Origin: Hyphochytrium catenoides
Lineage: Eukaryota; Sar; Hyphochytriomycetes; Hyphochytriales; Hyphochytriaceae
Reading direction: 5' to 3'
DNA: 45,069 bases
NCBI GenBank assembly: GCA_900088475.1
Contig: FLMG01000909.1
Span: 1-45,069, forward strand
Under the pieces are notes generated by a model. The model had not been told where the DNA came from. It saw only the letters and a program-made list of their open reading frames with translations, and ran no database searches. Shown here piece by piece: positions 33,234 to 44,170 of this stretch (its first letter is position 1; every line of letters starts with the position of its first letter). The position numbers and the translations under genes are program-made.

Positions 33234-34967
33234 TCAGGCAGCCGGCGGGCAGGTGTCTTCATACTTCTGCACTAACAGACTGAGCTCCCAGTCCACGCTG
33301 CTCAGCAGCTCTTCCATTGTCGAGGAACATGAAAGCAGCCTCTCACGAGCAAGTCCATCCTGCTCTTTTAAGCTCTGCATTACTCGTGACAAAGCTAGCA
33401 CCTATTAGCAAATGGATGTTAGCCCATTCAAGGCACTCAGCTTGTATAAGATGTGAAGTGCACAGATACATGATTCACAAAGTAGAACGACGTCTCTGGT
33501 CCGAGAACGACCGGTAGCGTGGCATGTCCAAGAGAGAAAATCGAGAGTCACATCGTCCGGTACCTGTTCCACTCTCTCCCCGGCCTTGGCGAAGAAAGAA
33601 GAGAGCTCAAGATTCATCCGTTCCAGCTCCTTTTTCATGGACTCAACGTCGAACTCTGCACCTATCACGGGCAACACGTGGAACGAGTGTTCAAGAGCGG
33701 GCAGCAGTTGCATCTGCTGTTCCTTGTGTCTCTCTAACAGCTTGATTATGGACTGCAGGTTGTCCAGCTTCATAGATTGAAAGAGGTGAGAAGACGCTTA
33801 GAAAGCGGATGTCGTTCACAAGGTTGCAAAAGATTGGGAAACAGGCATAGTGATGCTGTTCAACAGACGAGGAGAACCAGATCTAGGGAGGTTGGACTGT
33901 CTTTCAAAGGAACCTATTTTTTTTTGAGCTGAAGGGGCAAACAGGGAGATCAAGCTTGGTCGGGCACATGGGTGCGTCCAATACCTGCTGATCAATTAGG
34001 CGATTGACTCTTAGTACGTGCTTCAACGAGTCCAATCTCATCTCCTGCTCATGCGCCGCCTGGGACCGAACCTGCAGCTCATTCCAAACGCTAAACAGGG
34101 CCTTCTGCGGGGAGGATGACAGCCAAGAGGAAGAGCGTTAGAGTTAGATACGACACACCATCTCAACAGAACCAAGAGGGTAAGGAGCAGAGATGAACAA
34201 GAAAACCAGCGACATTGAAAATGCCCGGTTAGAAAGCCATAAAGTAAGAGGAATCTGCTAGGTGCGATAATGATGCAAGATTCTACGGCGGGTACGTCTC
34301 TGTAGAAAGCACAGCACACTGACNNNNNNNNNNNNNNNNNNNNNNATGCCAAAGAAGAAGAGCTTGAAGGTGCCGTTGTTCCCAGTCGCTCCCCAACGTT
34401 TTCTTTTCCCTTCCTTGATGGTCCAGTCTGTTTGCAACTGTCAGTTACATTGGGGCGGGCCCTAGGACTGGCGCTTCTGTTCCGAACGGAGGAGTACTGA
34501 GACCTGGAAGCTGCTGCCGACGCTTCCGGTTGGACCTTCCGAGACGACAAAGAGATAGAGTCTGGACGACGTGGCGTGCTGTAGAGGCGACTGGGCACCT
34601 GCACCAAGGTCTGATGAGATCCTCGTTTGGCGACTGTCTTAGCGGAGGACGAAGATGGGGATGGTGCCTGGCCACGAAGGAGCGAAGAACCAGCTGCACT
34701 AGACACACGTGAGGACCGATCCGGAGTCGGCTTTGCTTTTTTCTTGGACTCCAAGTAAAGTCGTAATCGCTCTCTCGCTGTCGTTTCTCCGCTGCTACAT
34801 CCTGCAGAATTTTCTATACCTGAAGAGGTCGTCGTGGCAACAGACGGCTTCAGGCGAGGTGTGGCTGCTACTCCACCTGCATTTCTGGCATTAGGAGGCC
34901 TTGTACCTTGCCCCAATGCGGTTGTGGGAGGTGGAGATGGTGTCTTCTGCATTTTGCTTGGTTGCAT
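33234..34967 (-). CDS. AUG8/HAUS8-like augmin complex subunit
   Basis: Augmin binds spindle microtubules and recruits gamma-tubulin for branching nucleation; its AUG8/HAUS8 subunit has a disordered basic microtubule-binding N-terminus and a coiled-coil C-terminus. Exons from the 5' end: 34967 to about 34346 (running into the gap), 33985-34104, 33564-33767, 33234-33401. The first exon is Ser/Pro/Arg-rich and basic. The next encode KALFSVWNELQVRSQAAH, HVLRVNRLIDQQ, KLLERHKEQQ, ALEHSFHVLPVIGAEFDVES and MEELLSSVDWEL, matching in order the plant QWRF/AUG8 core (FxxW, LRxKLKLxxILxxQ, LPVxG). The phases of the last three exons close. The 22-base gap at 34324-34345 hides the end of exon 1 and perhaps a further small exon. 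The QWRF signature itself is not clearly present. The family call rests on weak but ordered similarity. Confidence 0.65.
34324..34345. other. Assembly gap (22 N)
   Basis: Run of unresolved bases inside the AUG8-like gene, next to a Ser-rich (ctt/tct repeat) stretch on the coding strand. It falls at or just after the 3' end of the N-terminal exon, so the donor site cannot be read. Confidence 1.
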
Positions 34968-35948
34968 TCACAAAGGGCGCCCATGCGCGCCCTGTGCGAG
35001 AGATCTAACACGCAGTTTTAAGGGAGAAGCGCAATGGTCGTAACTGCTCCTTAGTGCTTTGGGCAGATATTGCCGTCGTCCTTATGACTCATGTCCGCCG
35101 GAAAGATGTGTATCTCTCTCTATTGTTAGTTACTACGAAGCCAAGAGGTAAGCTTCAATGGCTCTGCGTTCGCGCCAAGCATCGTCTATATGGCCACTGT
35201 CAAAGCACCCCCTGAACCGTGAACCGCACAAGAAGTTTACCGTCTATCTAGGGTACGCCTGCAGCGCTATCTGCTAGTGTCTTTCCTGGGAATGAGAAAT
35301 ATCGGCCTCTCTTTTGCTCGTCAAAGACGTTGGCCGCCCTGAACATCAAGCCATTGATCTTCACTATTTTAGAGCCGCTCTTAGTGAAGCTTCGCGCGAA
35401 AAAAAGCCCGCCAATAAGAGTTCGAAATAACGGGAGACTATGCTAAAATCAAGCTGCTTTTATTCAGGATCCTCACGCAGCTGGTAATTTGCCAAACACC
35501 ACAAGAAATCCAAAATAACTCCGAGATTTGGGTAGACCTTCTCCATGGTGATGACCCACTACCGCAACTATCAATTTCGGACACTACCGCAACTATCAAT
35601 TTCGGAGTTTCTGGTGTGGTGGTGCAGATTTACGGGGCAACAGAGTTTGAGATCCGATGATCTCTGTCTAAGCTTTCTCAAGATTTTCTGAATATCAGAG
35701 CAATTAGACGGCGTGGATAAGTAGAAGCTGTGTAGGGCCGTTGTGATTCACAGCCTTCTTGTTCGCTTTTATGCTCTGGGTTGAGTCTGATTGTTACTTG
35801 ACATATTGTATAGGAGGCGCTGTGTGTAGAAGTGTGAGTATCTTACACCCAAAGCCAAATAACCTTTCCTGAGAAAGCACATAACCTAGCGCTGTGCTTG
35901 GTGTCAATTTAGCTTCTAGCGCCCAAACGTGATACATCTGCTGCAAGG
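34968..35948. promoter_or_regulatory. Divergent promoter region (AUG8-like / OB-fold genes)
   Basis: 981 nt between two divergent start codons. Near 34975-34996 a GC-rich partial palindrome (gggcgc ... gcgccc) lies just upstream of the AUG8-like start. At 35391-35407 'ttcgcgcgaaaaaaa' reads TTTCGCGC on the minus strand, a match to the E2F consensus TTTSSCGC. A perfect 25-nt direct repeat lies at 35557-35606. No gene was found here. Confidence 0.45.
35557..35606. repeat. Perfect 25-nt tandem direct repeat
   Basis: Two adjacent identical 25-nt units (35557-35581 and 35582-35606) containing 'ccgcaactatcaatttcgg', in the divergent promoter region about 340 nt upstream of the OB-fold gene. Confidence 0.95.
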
Positions 35949-36638
35949 ATGACTCTTGCAAAGGCCAAATGTAGGATAATGGAACATCATTTGGTCCTGC
36001 TCTCTATACTTGAAGTTGACAAGTTCTTCTCTCTTTTGCGTCTGCAGATATCAAAGTGAAGGACATCAGTCCAGGCACCGGGGGCCACAACCTAGTGGTG
36101 AAAGTCGTATCAGTAGAAACAGTCTTTGACAAGCCGAGGACCGACGGACAGCACACCAGGATTGCAGAAGTATTAGTTGGAGATGAGACCGGGTGCATAG
36201 TGTTCAAGGCTCGGAATGGTAATGCCAACAGCATCATTGCCTGCATCTCTGTATATAGCGCTTCTTTCTTCTAGCTCTTCTTTATAATTCTACTTCCTAA
36301 GTTATCGCTCTGGATTTTGAACTTATCGCTCTCCAGTCATCTGCTCATAGTTCCTCTCTCATTCTGCTTCGTCTATGCTTTCTGACATCGCCGCTCTGAT
36401 AGATCAAATTGAGAAGCTGGAAGTGGGCTCAACGGTGGTGATCCGGAATGCTTCGGTGGAGATGTACAAGTCTTCGTTCATGAGACTCGTCGTGACCATC
36501 TGGGGCAAGATCTCCTCTCATCCTGATGGAGTGGCCTCTACTCCTGCGGCGCCTCAATCCGTGAACGAGCAGAACAACCTATCAAAGGTGGAGTATGTGC
36601 TGGTCGATGCAGGTGACGGCAATGCTGACGCAGAATAA
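35949..36638 (+). CDS. OB-fold nucleic-acid-binding protein (plant At4g28440-like / SOSS-B-like)
   Basis: Small single-OB-fold protein, related to plant At4g28440-type proteins and more distantly to SOSS-B/NABP ssDNA-binding proteins. Exons: 35949-35970, 36048-36218, 36403-36638, with closed phases and 142 residues. Seen in order: MTLAKAK, then IKVKDISPGTGGHNLVVKVV (strand 1), RIAEVLVGDETGCIVFKARN (strands 2 and 3), GSTVVIRNASVEMYK, FMRLVVTIWGKI, and EYVLVDAG near the C-terminus. The pattern RIAEVLVGDETG then RNA.VxMYKxxMRL is the hallmark of the family. It is expected to bind single-stranded nucleic acid; compartment not evident, as there is no targeting peptide. It shares the divergent promoter region with the AUG8-like gene. 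Confidence 0.88.
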
Positions 36639-37096
36639 AAAGGATGGAAGAAAAAGAATAGATAATGGGTTCAAAGAGAAACAGACTGGACAAAGGAGAG
36701 GACGAGGGGAAGTAGGTAGAAGAGGCAGCCGTAAGGGACGATAAGGTCAACTTCTCTCGAAGAAGAAAACGCACAAAAGGGGAAGCTCTGCTCTTTCTGG
36801 ATCGACGGCTGATAGAGTCTGGAAGCTTAAGTAGTTGAATCGCCACATCTACATCTCCCTCCGTCAGGCTTGCCCTGTCTTTCTCTTTCTTAGCGCCTCA
36901 GGATGGAGGATAAAGCAAGCCATGCTGTTAGCAAGAGAGTAAGGAGGAACCTCCGAGTGAGAGAGTCTCAATTGTTGCTGCTTCTCTCTCCTTGAGAGAT
37001 AAGGTCGAGTTGTCTCTCCTGCCGCGGAATGTTCTCAATATGGGAGACAGATTGTGAAGGAGAGGAATAGAACTCTACCGTCCGGTTCTTCTCTGA
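36639..37096. other. Intergenic region between convergent genes
   Basis: 458 nt between the OB-fold gene and the unknown minus-strand gene. Mostly purine-rich in the first half. No gene recognised. Confidence 0.5.
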
Positions 37097-38007
37097 TCAT
37101 CGTCTGCCATCTTTCTTGCTAGTTGACTGACGGCTTGAGGATGATGATAAGGGCAGCGAAGTAGATTGGCCGCTCGGCACTCTTTTGATGTTTCCTATGG
37201 CGCGAGAGAGAAGTCTCCGCTCTGTCTGTCTCCTCGCCTCTGTCATCTCTTCCTTTGAGACTCCTCGTGCTACCTTCGCATAGACAATCTTGGGACCAGT
37301 GCGCATCAGTCGAGCTCGTTGGTCTTGGGTCAGATCTTCCAATAGGTCCGTCACGCCTGACTTGGGCTTCTTTCTGCAAAGCAGGGAGAAGAGGGAGGGA
37401 AAGAGCAGAACAAAGGTGGACAGAAAGGATGGGAATAGGGTTTCTTTGATGAGCAAGATGGCAAACACGGCGGAGAACCATTCCGTTTCTTTCTCTCTCC
37501 AGCTTCTGCTCTCTCTCTCCCTCCAGCTTCTGCTCTCTCTCTCTCTCTCCAGTTTGTGCTCTCCCTTTCCTTCTCTCTTCAACACTCTCTCTCTCCTTGG
37601 CTGCCTCTTTAACTTTCTCCCTCGTCTGTTACCTTGCGACCTCTCCTGCCCTAGATAACTAAGAGTGTTACTCCCTACCTGCTAGCAGTGGCGGTAGAAG
37701 ACAGGGCTAGTCCTGCAGCCGACTTGAGCTTCTCTCTGATCAGCAACGCTGCAGAGTTTGCTGTGTCCTGTCTCTCTGCTCGCACTGCCGCGTCTACGTC
37801 TTCCTCTCTCCCTCCTGCAGCTTCAGAGTGACAAGTGACCTCTTTCTCATTTTCCCGTGAAGCGTCAGAATGAACAGAGTGGTGTTTGTCCCTCAAGGCC
37901 GTCTTGGAAGCTTCTCCCTCTATCTTTTTGTTCTCATGTCCTGCCGTCTCTTGCTGTCTTCGTCTCTTCTTGCTAATATAGGGCCGTACAGCTTGCTCGA
38001 GTTCCAT
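37097..38007 (-). CDS. Unknown basic, coiled-coil-type protein (two exons)
   Basis: Exons 37679-38007 and 37097-37373, phase-consistent across a 305-nt intron, giving 201 residues. The N-terminus carries a strong basic cluster (SKKRRRQQE) that could be a nuclear localisation signal, followed by a charged, low-complexity helical region. Exon 2 holds the part most likely to be conserved: SGVTDLLEDLTQDQRARLM, then IVYAKVARGVSKEEMTEARR, then a Ser-rich tail. I do not recognise the family. Length, charge and lack of membrane segments suggest a nuclear RNA-processing or chromatin-type protein, which is only a guess. The ATG at 38007 gives the longest frame. Confidence 0.6.
37484..37566. repeat. CT-rich minisatellite in an intron
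   Basis: About three imperfect copies of a unit of roughly 24-28 nt built on 'ctccagcttctgctctctct', on the plus strand. This is antisense to the intron of the unknown minus-strand gene, so here the intron's sense strand is purine-rich, unlike most introns in the window. Confidence 0.8.
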
Positions 38008-38796
38008 ACTCCTTGCACTCTATAGCAGCAAAATAATTGCCCCTCTTCTGACTCGATAGCGGGCAGCACTAAGAGAGCAATGTGGCTTCTGATTATTTCA
38101 TTGAAGCGCTTTTAAGCTCTGCTTCCCCTTGCTGCGCCCCAGACCATCGCTGATTATCCTCGGCTGTCTCCACTGTCCTTCTCCTTCCTAAGCCACAGCT
38201 TCCTTCCTAGTACGAAATACTTCACTAGACTGGCTGAACGCCCTTCCTGACCATCAGACGGGATTATGGGAAAGAACGCTTCAAGTCAAGGATGCAGGAC
38301 AGGTGGAGAAGTGAAGCTGAGCAGGGGGCGCAAGACATAGGGTGACCATTGCATCAGATGGAGATTTTCTGTCTAAGTACTCTGAGCCGATGAGACCCAT
38401 GGTCGCCTCCTAAAACTGATATCTGAAGATTATTGGGTTTGTTATAGCCGTTAGCGGTAAAGATAGGCAGAAGTATTGATGCAGCTTCAGTAAATGAACT
38501 GGCAGCTGAGCCAAGCAGAGATCGTCCGGGCCACTGTCTCTGTATAGCCAGTCATGCCAAGGGCTTAGGGTTGATATACTTTGATGGAGACGTAAGGTCG
38601 TGGTACCACTCAATCCTGTCAGCACGAGCTAGGCTCCTTCAGCCTCCTAGCTGCTATTAATCTTCAACTGCACGTCAACAGCAAAGGCCCAGAGAGAGAG
38701 TTTGATGATCGAAGAGAGAGGAGGAGGCTCTAAGGAATCGCAATGAGGTTTCTTTACGCTTTATTGCTCTGGTGAGAAAGGAGGAGGAGGTAGAGA
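38008..38796. other. Intergenic region between two minus-strand genes
   Basis: 789 nt between the TBCCD1 stop and the start of the unknown minus-strand gene. It contains the promoter of the latter and the 3' UTR of TBCCD1. No ORF or repeat of note. Confidence 0.5.
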
Positions 38797-41700
38797 TCAC
38801 GTTGAGTCCACCGAGGATAGCCGCAGCCGCCTCTCCTGATGGATCAAGTCTAGGATCTGTCGACTGTTCCCTGATGTGTTCAGCCATTCCTGGCATAAGA
38901 GTGGCAGAGAGGGGGAGAGATTCACAGAGAGAGAGGGAGAGACAGAGGAGGAGGGTGAGAGGGGGTGTGAAGAGAAACACAGAGTGAGAGACGGAAAGAG
39001 AGAGAGCGAGAGAGGTGGGCGAGGGCGAGCAAGCGACCGAAGATGAAGAACGAGAGAAGAAATAAGAGAGGCGGCCGGAGGGAACTAGAGAGAAGAGCAA
39101 AGAGAAAAGAGTTCGTATGAGCAAACTCAAAGAGGGCCCACAGCGAACTAGAGACACTTGCTGATCCAGAAGTGCTGGCCATCACCTATCCGACGGCCGG
39201 GCAGGTTGAGGCAGAGAGGAAAGCCTAGAAGAGTCAGAGCGGTTGCCAAACGGAGGTGTCCACAAGAAGAGATAGTAAGACAGTGAGGGGGCATCCCACC
39301 TTGAAGCTTGCATGGATGGCGCCTTGAAGAGAATGTTGAGTCTCCATGTCCAAATTCGTATTCGAGATCAACTGCCGGAGCTCCGCCATCGCCTCTTGTC
39401 GCTGGTCTATTACCGCTTGATAGGCTGGAGGAAGAGGAAACGCTGTCGTGCGAACCTAAGAGGATAGAAAGAGGCCAGTCAGAGACACCATAAACTGCAG
39501 AGCCAAGACTTGCATTGATAACAGCCAGAGTCAGGCTTACGGCGAAGGTTAGGCAGCCAAAAGGCAAAAGAATGGGGCAGGGAAGGACTAAGGATGTTGA
39601 TGCTGACCGTGGCGGCGCTGTCGAAGACGCAGGGCACTACCAGCGCCTGGTAGTCTTGGGGAGCCTCTAACCGCACTACTTCCTCATCATCTTCAGTGCA
39701 ATTGGGGGAGTTGAAAGAGAGATGTCTGAGAGTCTGAGAGTCAACAACAAAAAAGGAGACCAAGCGCTTCCCAGACGATAAACAGGAGACGGGGAGCAAC
39801 GGAAGCAAGGGAAACAACGAGACGCGGGTCACAGAAAGGCAGCGGAAGGGAAGTTGTTGATCAGAGAGCGACTGGAGAACGTCGCAGAGAGCCATAGCAA
39901 TGAAACATACCATCTTCCGCAGGCGCTATGTTCCTGAACGCCTCGAAGACACCCCAAGGATGCTGTCCATCACTGGGTGCCAGGCCTGCCCGTGTCAGAT
40001 GCGCTTCCAAAGTGGGATAGTAGGTGTTATGGGGGCCAAAGCGTATCCCATGATTATCTCCGAACATCACCGGAGCTGTCGTTGTGAAGACACTGAACGT
40101 GGAGTCCAAGCAGTTGCTGAATGTGAAGAGAAATCAGTACAGAGTCGACAAAGCCCGCTAGTTAGACTGAAGATACATTACTGGAGATGACAGGTGCTTA
40201 ACGGGCCTTTAGCTAAAGGAATATAAAAAGGCAAAGGAGGCGAGAAGAACCATCATCAAAGAGCAGAACTGCACCAAGCAAGACACCGCGATTGTACGTC
40301 CGACCCATCCTTTCTTCCTTCTAACCGCCTAACAGCCTTCTCAGGTTAACATCAACTCCTTCTGGGCGGTTCTCCCTCAAGTGTTACGATGGGCCTTGGT
40401 AGTCTCCCTCTCACAATTACCTTAAGTGCAGATGTCTGGCTGCGACTGTTAACTGAACCTTCTCGCAACGATCTACCGTCACTATGGCTGAGGATGCACC
40501 GACTACGATGGTGCAGTTCCTGCAGGCGATAACGCTGACGCAGCGCAAGGGAAGCAGGACATAGATATACGAATCCTCACAAAAGGCAATGACAAGGTCT
40601 AGAAAAGGAAGTGACGACCCAGACGAAGAGAGGGTAGCCAATTCTTTCTCTGCTGTCTTCACCAGCGTCGACTTTACTTGGTTGCTGATGACGATTGTTC
40701 TACATCGAGTAAAAGCGGACCGAAAGCACCCAGCGTGAGCAGCAAGCACGGAGAGACATAGGAAAAAAGAAAGAGAGCGAGGAGAGAAATAGCTAAGAGT
40801 CTTTCCCTCACCTCACTAAGGGAGCTTCATTGCCAAGAGTCTTAGGCAACGCATTTCCCCCTGCCGGTCCTTCTGACAATAGCCAAAACAACTTAGATAA
40901 ACGTGCGCAATACGAATTTTATGAACGTGAGGGGAAAGGATAATTGAGGAGAGAGACGCCCAAGATCACTGACTCAGGAGCATGACTAACAGGAACAAGA
41001 TGGGTTAGAATGCAAAGGCGGTGCGCACCACTGATAGGCGGGCTCTTTATAATTCCTTGCTGATAGGGCTCAACGGCTGGATGGGAGATTTCGTTGACGG
41101 TGACGTGCTTCCGGATCCAGTCCTACGAGAGACATGCAACAAGGATACATTAGGAGAGGATGCCAAGGTAGATCGTTTGTCTAAACAATGGAAAAACAGT
41201 GCACCAAGAACGATACTACAGGGAAGAATGCCAAGGTAGTTCTACTGTCATCCCTTTGTCCTCGCTGTGGGCGGGATCATCTCCTACGTTGATCTCATAG
41301 TCTCCCACCAACTCACCGCAACTTCTTCCGCCGGCCTGGTAGTTTGTCCTTCTTCATCTACCCATCCTGGCATCAGTTCGCTCAATAGCCGGCACTGATG
41401 GAAGACATAGAGTGAGAGTGAGCGAGAGGTTGGATTGGAGCCAGAGTAATTGAGCATACACCACGAACCTTTCTATCCATAGCTGTCCCACCCTCAAGGA
41501 GAAAGGAAAGAAGATCCAAATGCCTCTTTTCTAGCCTTGTCTCCGTTGTTTTCTCTGTTGCACCTCCCTTCCCCGCCACGAGCTCTAGCAGAGCCATCAA
41601 GTTGCTCTTTAAAAAAGTAATTCTGTTTTGATCTGCTGTCGTGCGCAGAAGAAGCCCGACAGTCCTAGGTGAGTTCTGTGTATGGGTTGGAGAGGCATGA

Positions 41701-43509
41701 GAAGCGTGAGAGGAGGGTGAATGAGAGATATCCATGGCTTGAAGGGTTGTGAGCCGTGGATGAGGACTCTCGTCATGCCAACTGTGGAAGGAAGAAGGAT
41801 TGGAGTCAAGGTACCTACGGGCAGTGAGCTCATGGATGCGAAAAGAATTAAAGGCACAGGGCCCTTACTTGGCTACGTTAGGTATAAAGAAAGATAGAAT
41901 AAAGAGAAGACAAAAGAGTCTATGGAAGAGAGATACCACATGCAACAGAAAGGGTTGAGAAGAGAAACGAAAAAGAGAGCCGGAATGAGTGCCACGAAAA
42001 GAAAAGTGGAAAGAGCAAACTTGACAGGAAAGAGGAAAATGACAAAGGGAAAGAGAGAAAGAGAAACCGAGAACAGCGATCGCTCTGCCACAAGAGCAAA
42101 GTTAATGAGTTTGATAAGGATACACAGCATTAAGGGATTCTATTGTCTCTTTCCGCCTATAACTTGTGTCCAAGTGCGCAAAGAGGAACTGTGCCAGGAA
42201 GGCAAGAAGCAGTGCTCCGTCCTCCAGCATATAACCTTTCATGAGTGACAGAGAGGCAGATGGAAGTCAGTCCGAGCAAAACGTGCCCAAAACATGTAGC
42301 GAAGAACTTGGGCCTGGCAGTGGGGGCTACAGTTGTCAATAAAAGAGGTTGAAGAAGTTATTTGGATGAGAGCAAGAGCCGGGTAGACGAAGAGAGAAGG
42401 ATAATATTTACCCGATGCCTCCACCACTGGGGCCATATCCTGGGAGAAATAGAGCAATAGCTCCCAGAAGCTGATTGAAAGTCAAGAGAAAGTGGGCAGC
42501 AGGTAAGGAGCGGAAGGATACAAGGACATTGTGGACTGAAGGAGGCGTTTGAGGCACGCAGATAGAGATCATAAGAGGCGGCATAGCGGATCTCTTAACA
42601 GCCCAGTCCAAGACCAAAGTGGCCGATAGTGAGAGAGTGAGAAGGATAGCCGAACTAGAATGCAACTCAAACAGCGGCCACAAGCTTGGGTCACAAAAGG
42701 GGAAAGCATGAGAGACGGGACACTGTGAACATATGATGAGAGAACATTGATGCCGAAGGAAAATTGAAAACTGAAGCCAACGGAACTCCCTCATTAGACG
42801 GAAAGTGACACAAGTGGTTAGACGGAGCGATAGCAGCGCCGAAGGGCACTCTTACGTCTGGATCTCGCACGATGTCCAAGAGAGGTATTTTGAAGCAGCT
42901 TCTGTCCAGACCTTGTCACTGTAAAGGCCAACACAAGGAGAGAACGTAGCAGACCCGTAAACAACGGCAGAGAACTTGTCCTAATAGTCAAGGAAAGAAG
43001 CAACTGAATCGATAGATACGTCCAATGGTGGAAGAGAGAGGCTGGACTAGACAGACGGTAGACTAGCAACAAAATAGAAATGACCAGCTTTAGATCATTA
43101 AGAGGCTAAGGATCGCTGTTGCGCATCGATAAAGTGACCGCAGTGTATTCGTGGGAGCCACAGAAGAGCGTTCAAGAGCTAGAAGGCGGGCGGAAGGTGA
43201 CGCAAATATAGATAGAGAGTAAGAGCAAGCAAGTGGCGCACAGAAGGGAAAAAAAGAAATAGAGAAAAGAGAGAGGCGGTCAGAAGAGGCGAGAGCTCTA
43301 TAGATAGTAAGGGGGTAGGAGGAGAAGGATATGGGTCTAGAGGAGACTCGGAAGGGAGTTGACACATACGTGACAGCTACTGGGTTCTTCTGTCGCAGAT
43401 AGTTAATGAGGGAAGAGATGCTCTCCAGAGTAAGCGCCTTGCTCTTCCTTGAGGGATATAGCAGAACTCCATGCTCATAGAGCTCCGCACGAAGCCAGAG
43501 TATGGCCAT
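38797..43509 (-). CDS. TBCCD1: TBCC domain-containing protein 1 (TBCCD1)
   Basis: TBCCD1 resembles tubulin cofactor C and links centrosomes or basal bodies to nucleus and Golgi position. Exons from the 5' end: 43370-43509, 42856-42918, an unresolved part (about 42160-42460), 41469-41781, 41317-41394, 41029-41122, 40812-40872, 40421-40699, 39911-40116, 39608-39690, 39300-39455, 38797-38889. From 41781 down all phases close. Diagnostic peptides in family order: MAILWLRAELYEHGVL, LLSFLLEGGTAMDRK, DWIRKHVTVNEISHP, RTIVISNQVKSTLV, SYIYVLLPLR, CRNCTIVVGA (TBCC beta-helix core), FGPHNTYYPTLEAHL, AYQAVIDQRQEAM and EWLNTSGNSRQILDL. The catalytic arginine of TBCC GAPs was not sought; most TBCCD1 proteins lack it. 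Introns are GA-rich on the plus strand, so pyrimidine-rich in sense. Confidence 0.9.
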
Positions 43510-43559
43510 GGTGTCCCCGGTGTACCCCTAGCAGGAGGGGAACAAAGACGCACCCAGTG
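43510..43559. promoter_or_regulatory. Very short bidirectional promoter
   Basis: Only 50 nt separate the TBCCD1 start codon (43509, minus) from the proposed start of the small plus-strand gene (43560). Both transcripts must begin inside this interval or inside the neighbouring gene. No TATA-like element was seen. Confidence 0.4.
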
Positions 43560-44170
43560 ATGGCTTCACTTCTCCTTCAGCGCACGCGGCGCCAGATGTG
43601 AAAAAGCTAAATGACACAGTGAGCAATTGTGCCGCAAGATACTGGAGGCCACCCTGTGTCTCCCCATGCTCACGCCTGAGATCCCCCGCAACCATCTCTA
43701 GCTACACAGTTGTCCCGCCGTGCAGGCTAGATTCTCTCTCTTAACCCGTAGTGCGTCCAAGACTGCTTACCTTAGCTGGTGCTCCCGCAAGCCGCTTTCA
43801 CTTGCGCCCAGTGAGAGACGGCTATTTATGGTAAGGGTGGCCAGCAGTCTCCAAGTCTCGTGGCCTCGTCGCCTCACGGTCTATCCTCAGCAAAGTAGGT
43901 GATTCCTTCTCTGATCTAATCTAACCCTGAGATGATTTTTGCTGTATGATGAAAGCTAAGACTATTTACCGTTTGAGCTCTAGATGTACCCTATCCTGGC
44001 CCTCTTCAGATGGACCGAAAGGGCCCGTGTGCTCTCATCTCTGTCTAACAATCTCTGTCTGCACTCTGTCTGCACTTCCAGACGCCGCCGCTGCTGCTGC
44101 TCTGATCCCGCAGCACCAAGGCCCGAGAGGAGGGGAGATCATTGATACGGAGACTAAACGTTTTCGATAA
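43560..44170 (+). CDS. Small protein, possibly mitochondrial
   Basis: Proposed four-exon gene: 43560-43597, 43710-43830, 43984-44026, 44082-44170; all junction phases close and give 96 residues. The first 60 or so residues are basic and hydroxylated (MASLLLQRTRRQ, then FSLLTRSASKTAY and SERRLF), as in a mitochondrial presequence, and are followed by a short hydrophobic stretch (MYPILALF). An Ala run and the ending GGEIIDTETKRFR complete it. No family is recognised. Support comes from the closed splice phases, canonical GT-AG sites and the head-to-head position against TBCCD1. Without transcript evidence the small exons could be fortuitous. Confidence 0.4.

Noticed and set aside
37097-37658. 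Plus-strand ORF 37290-37658
   Set aside because: Antisense shadow of the unknown minus-strand gene and its CT-rich intron repeat.
42160-42460. Specific exon assignment in the middle of TBCCD1
   Set aside because: Two reading frames gave plausible peptides but neither closed phase on both sides, so no exact exon is claimed.
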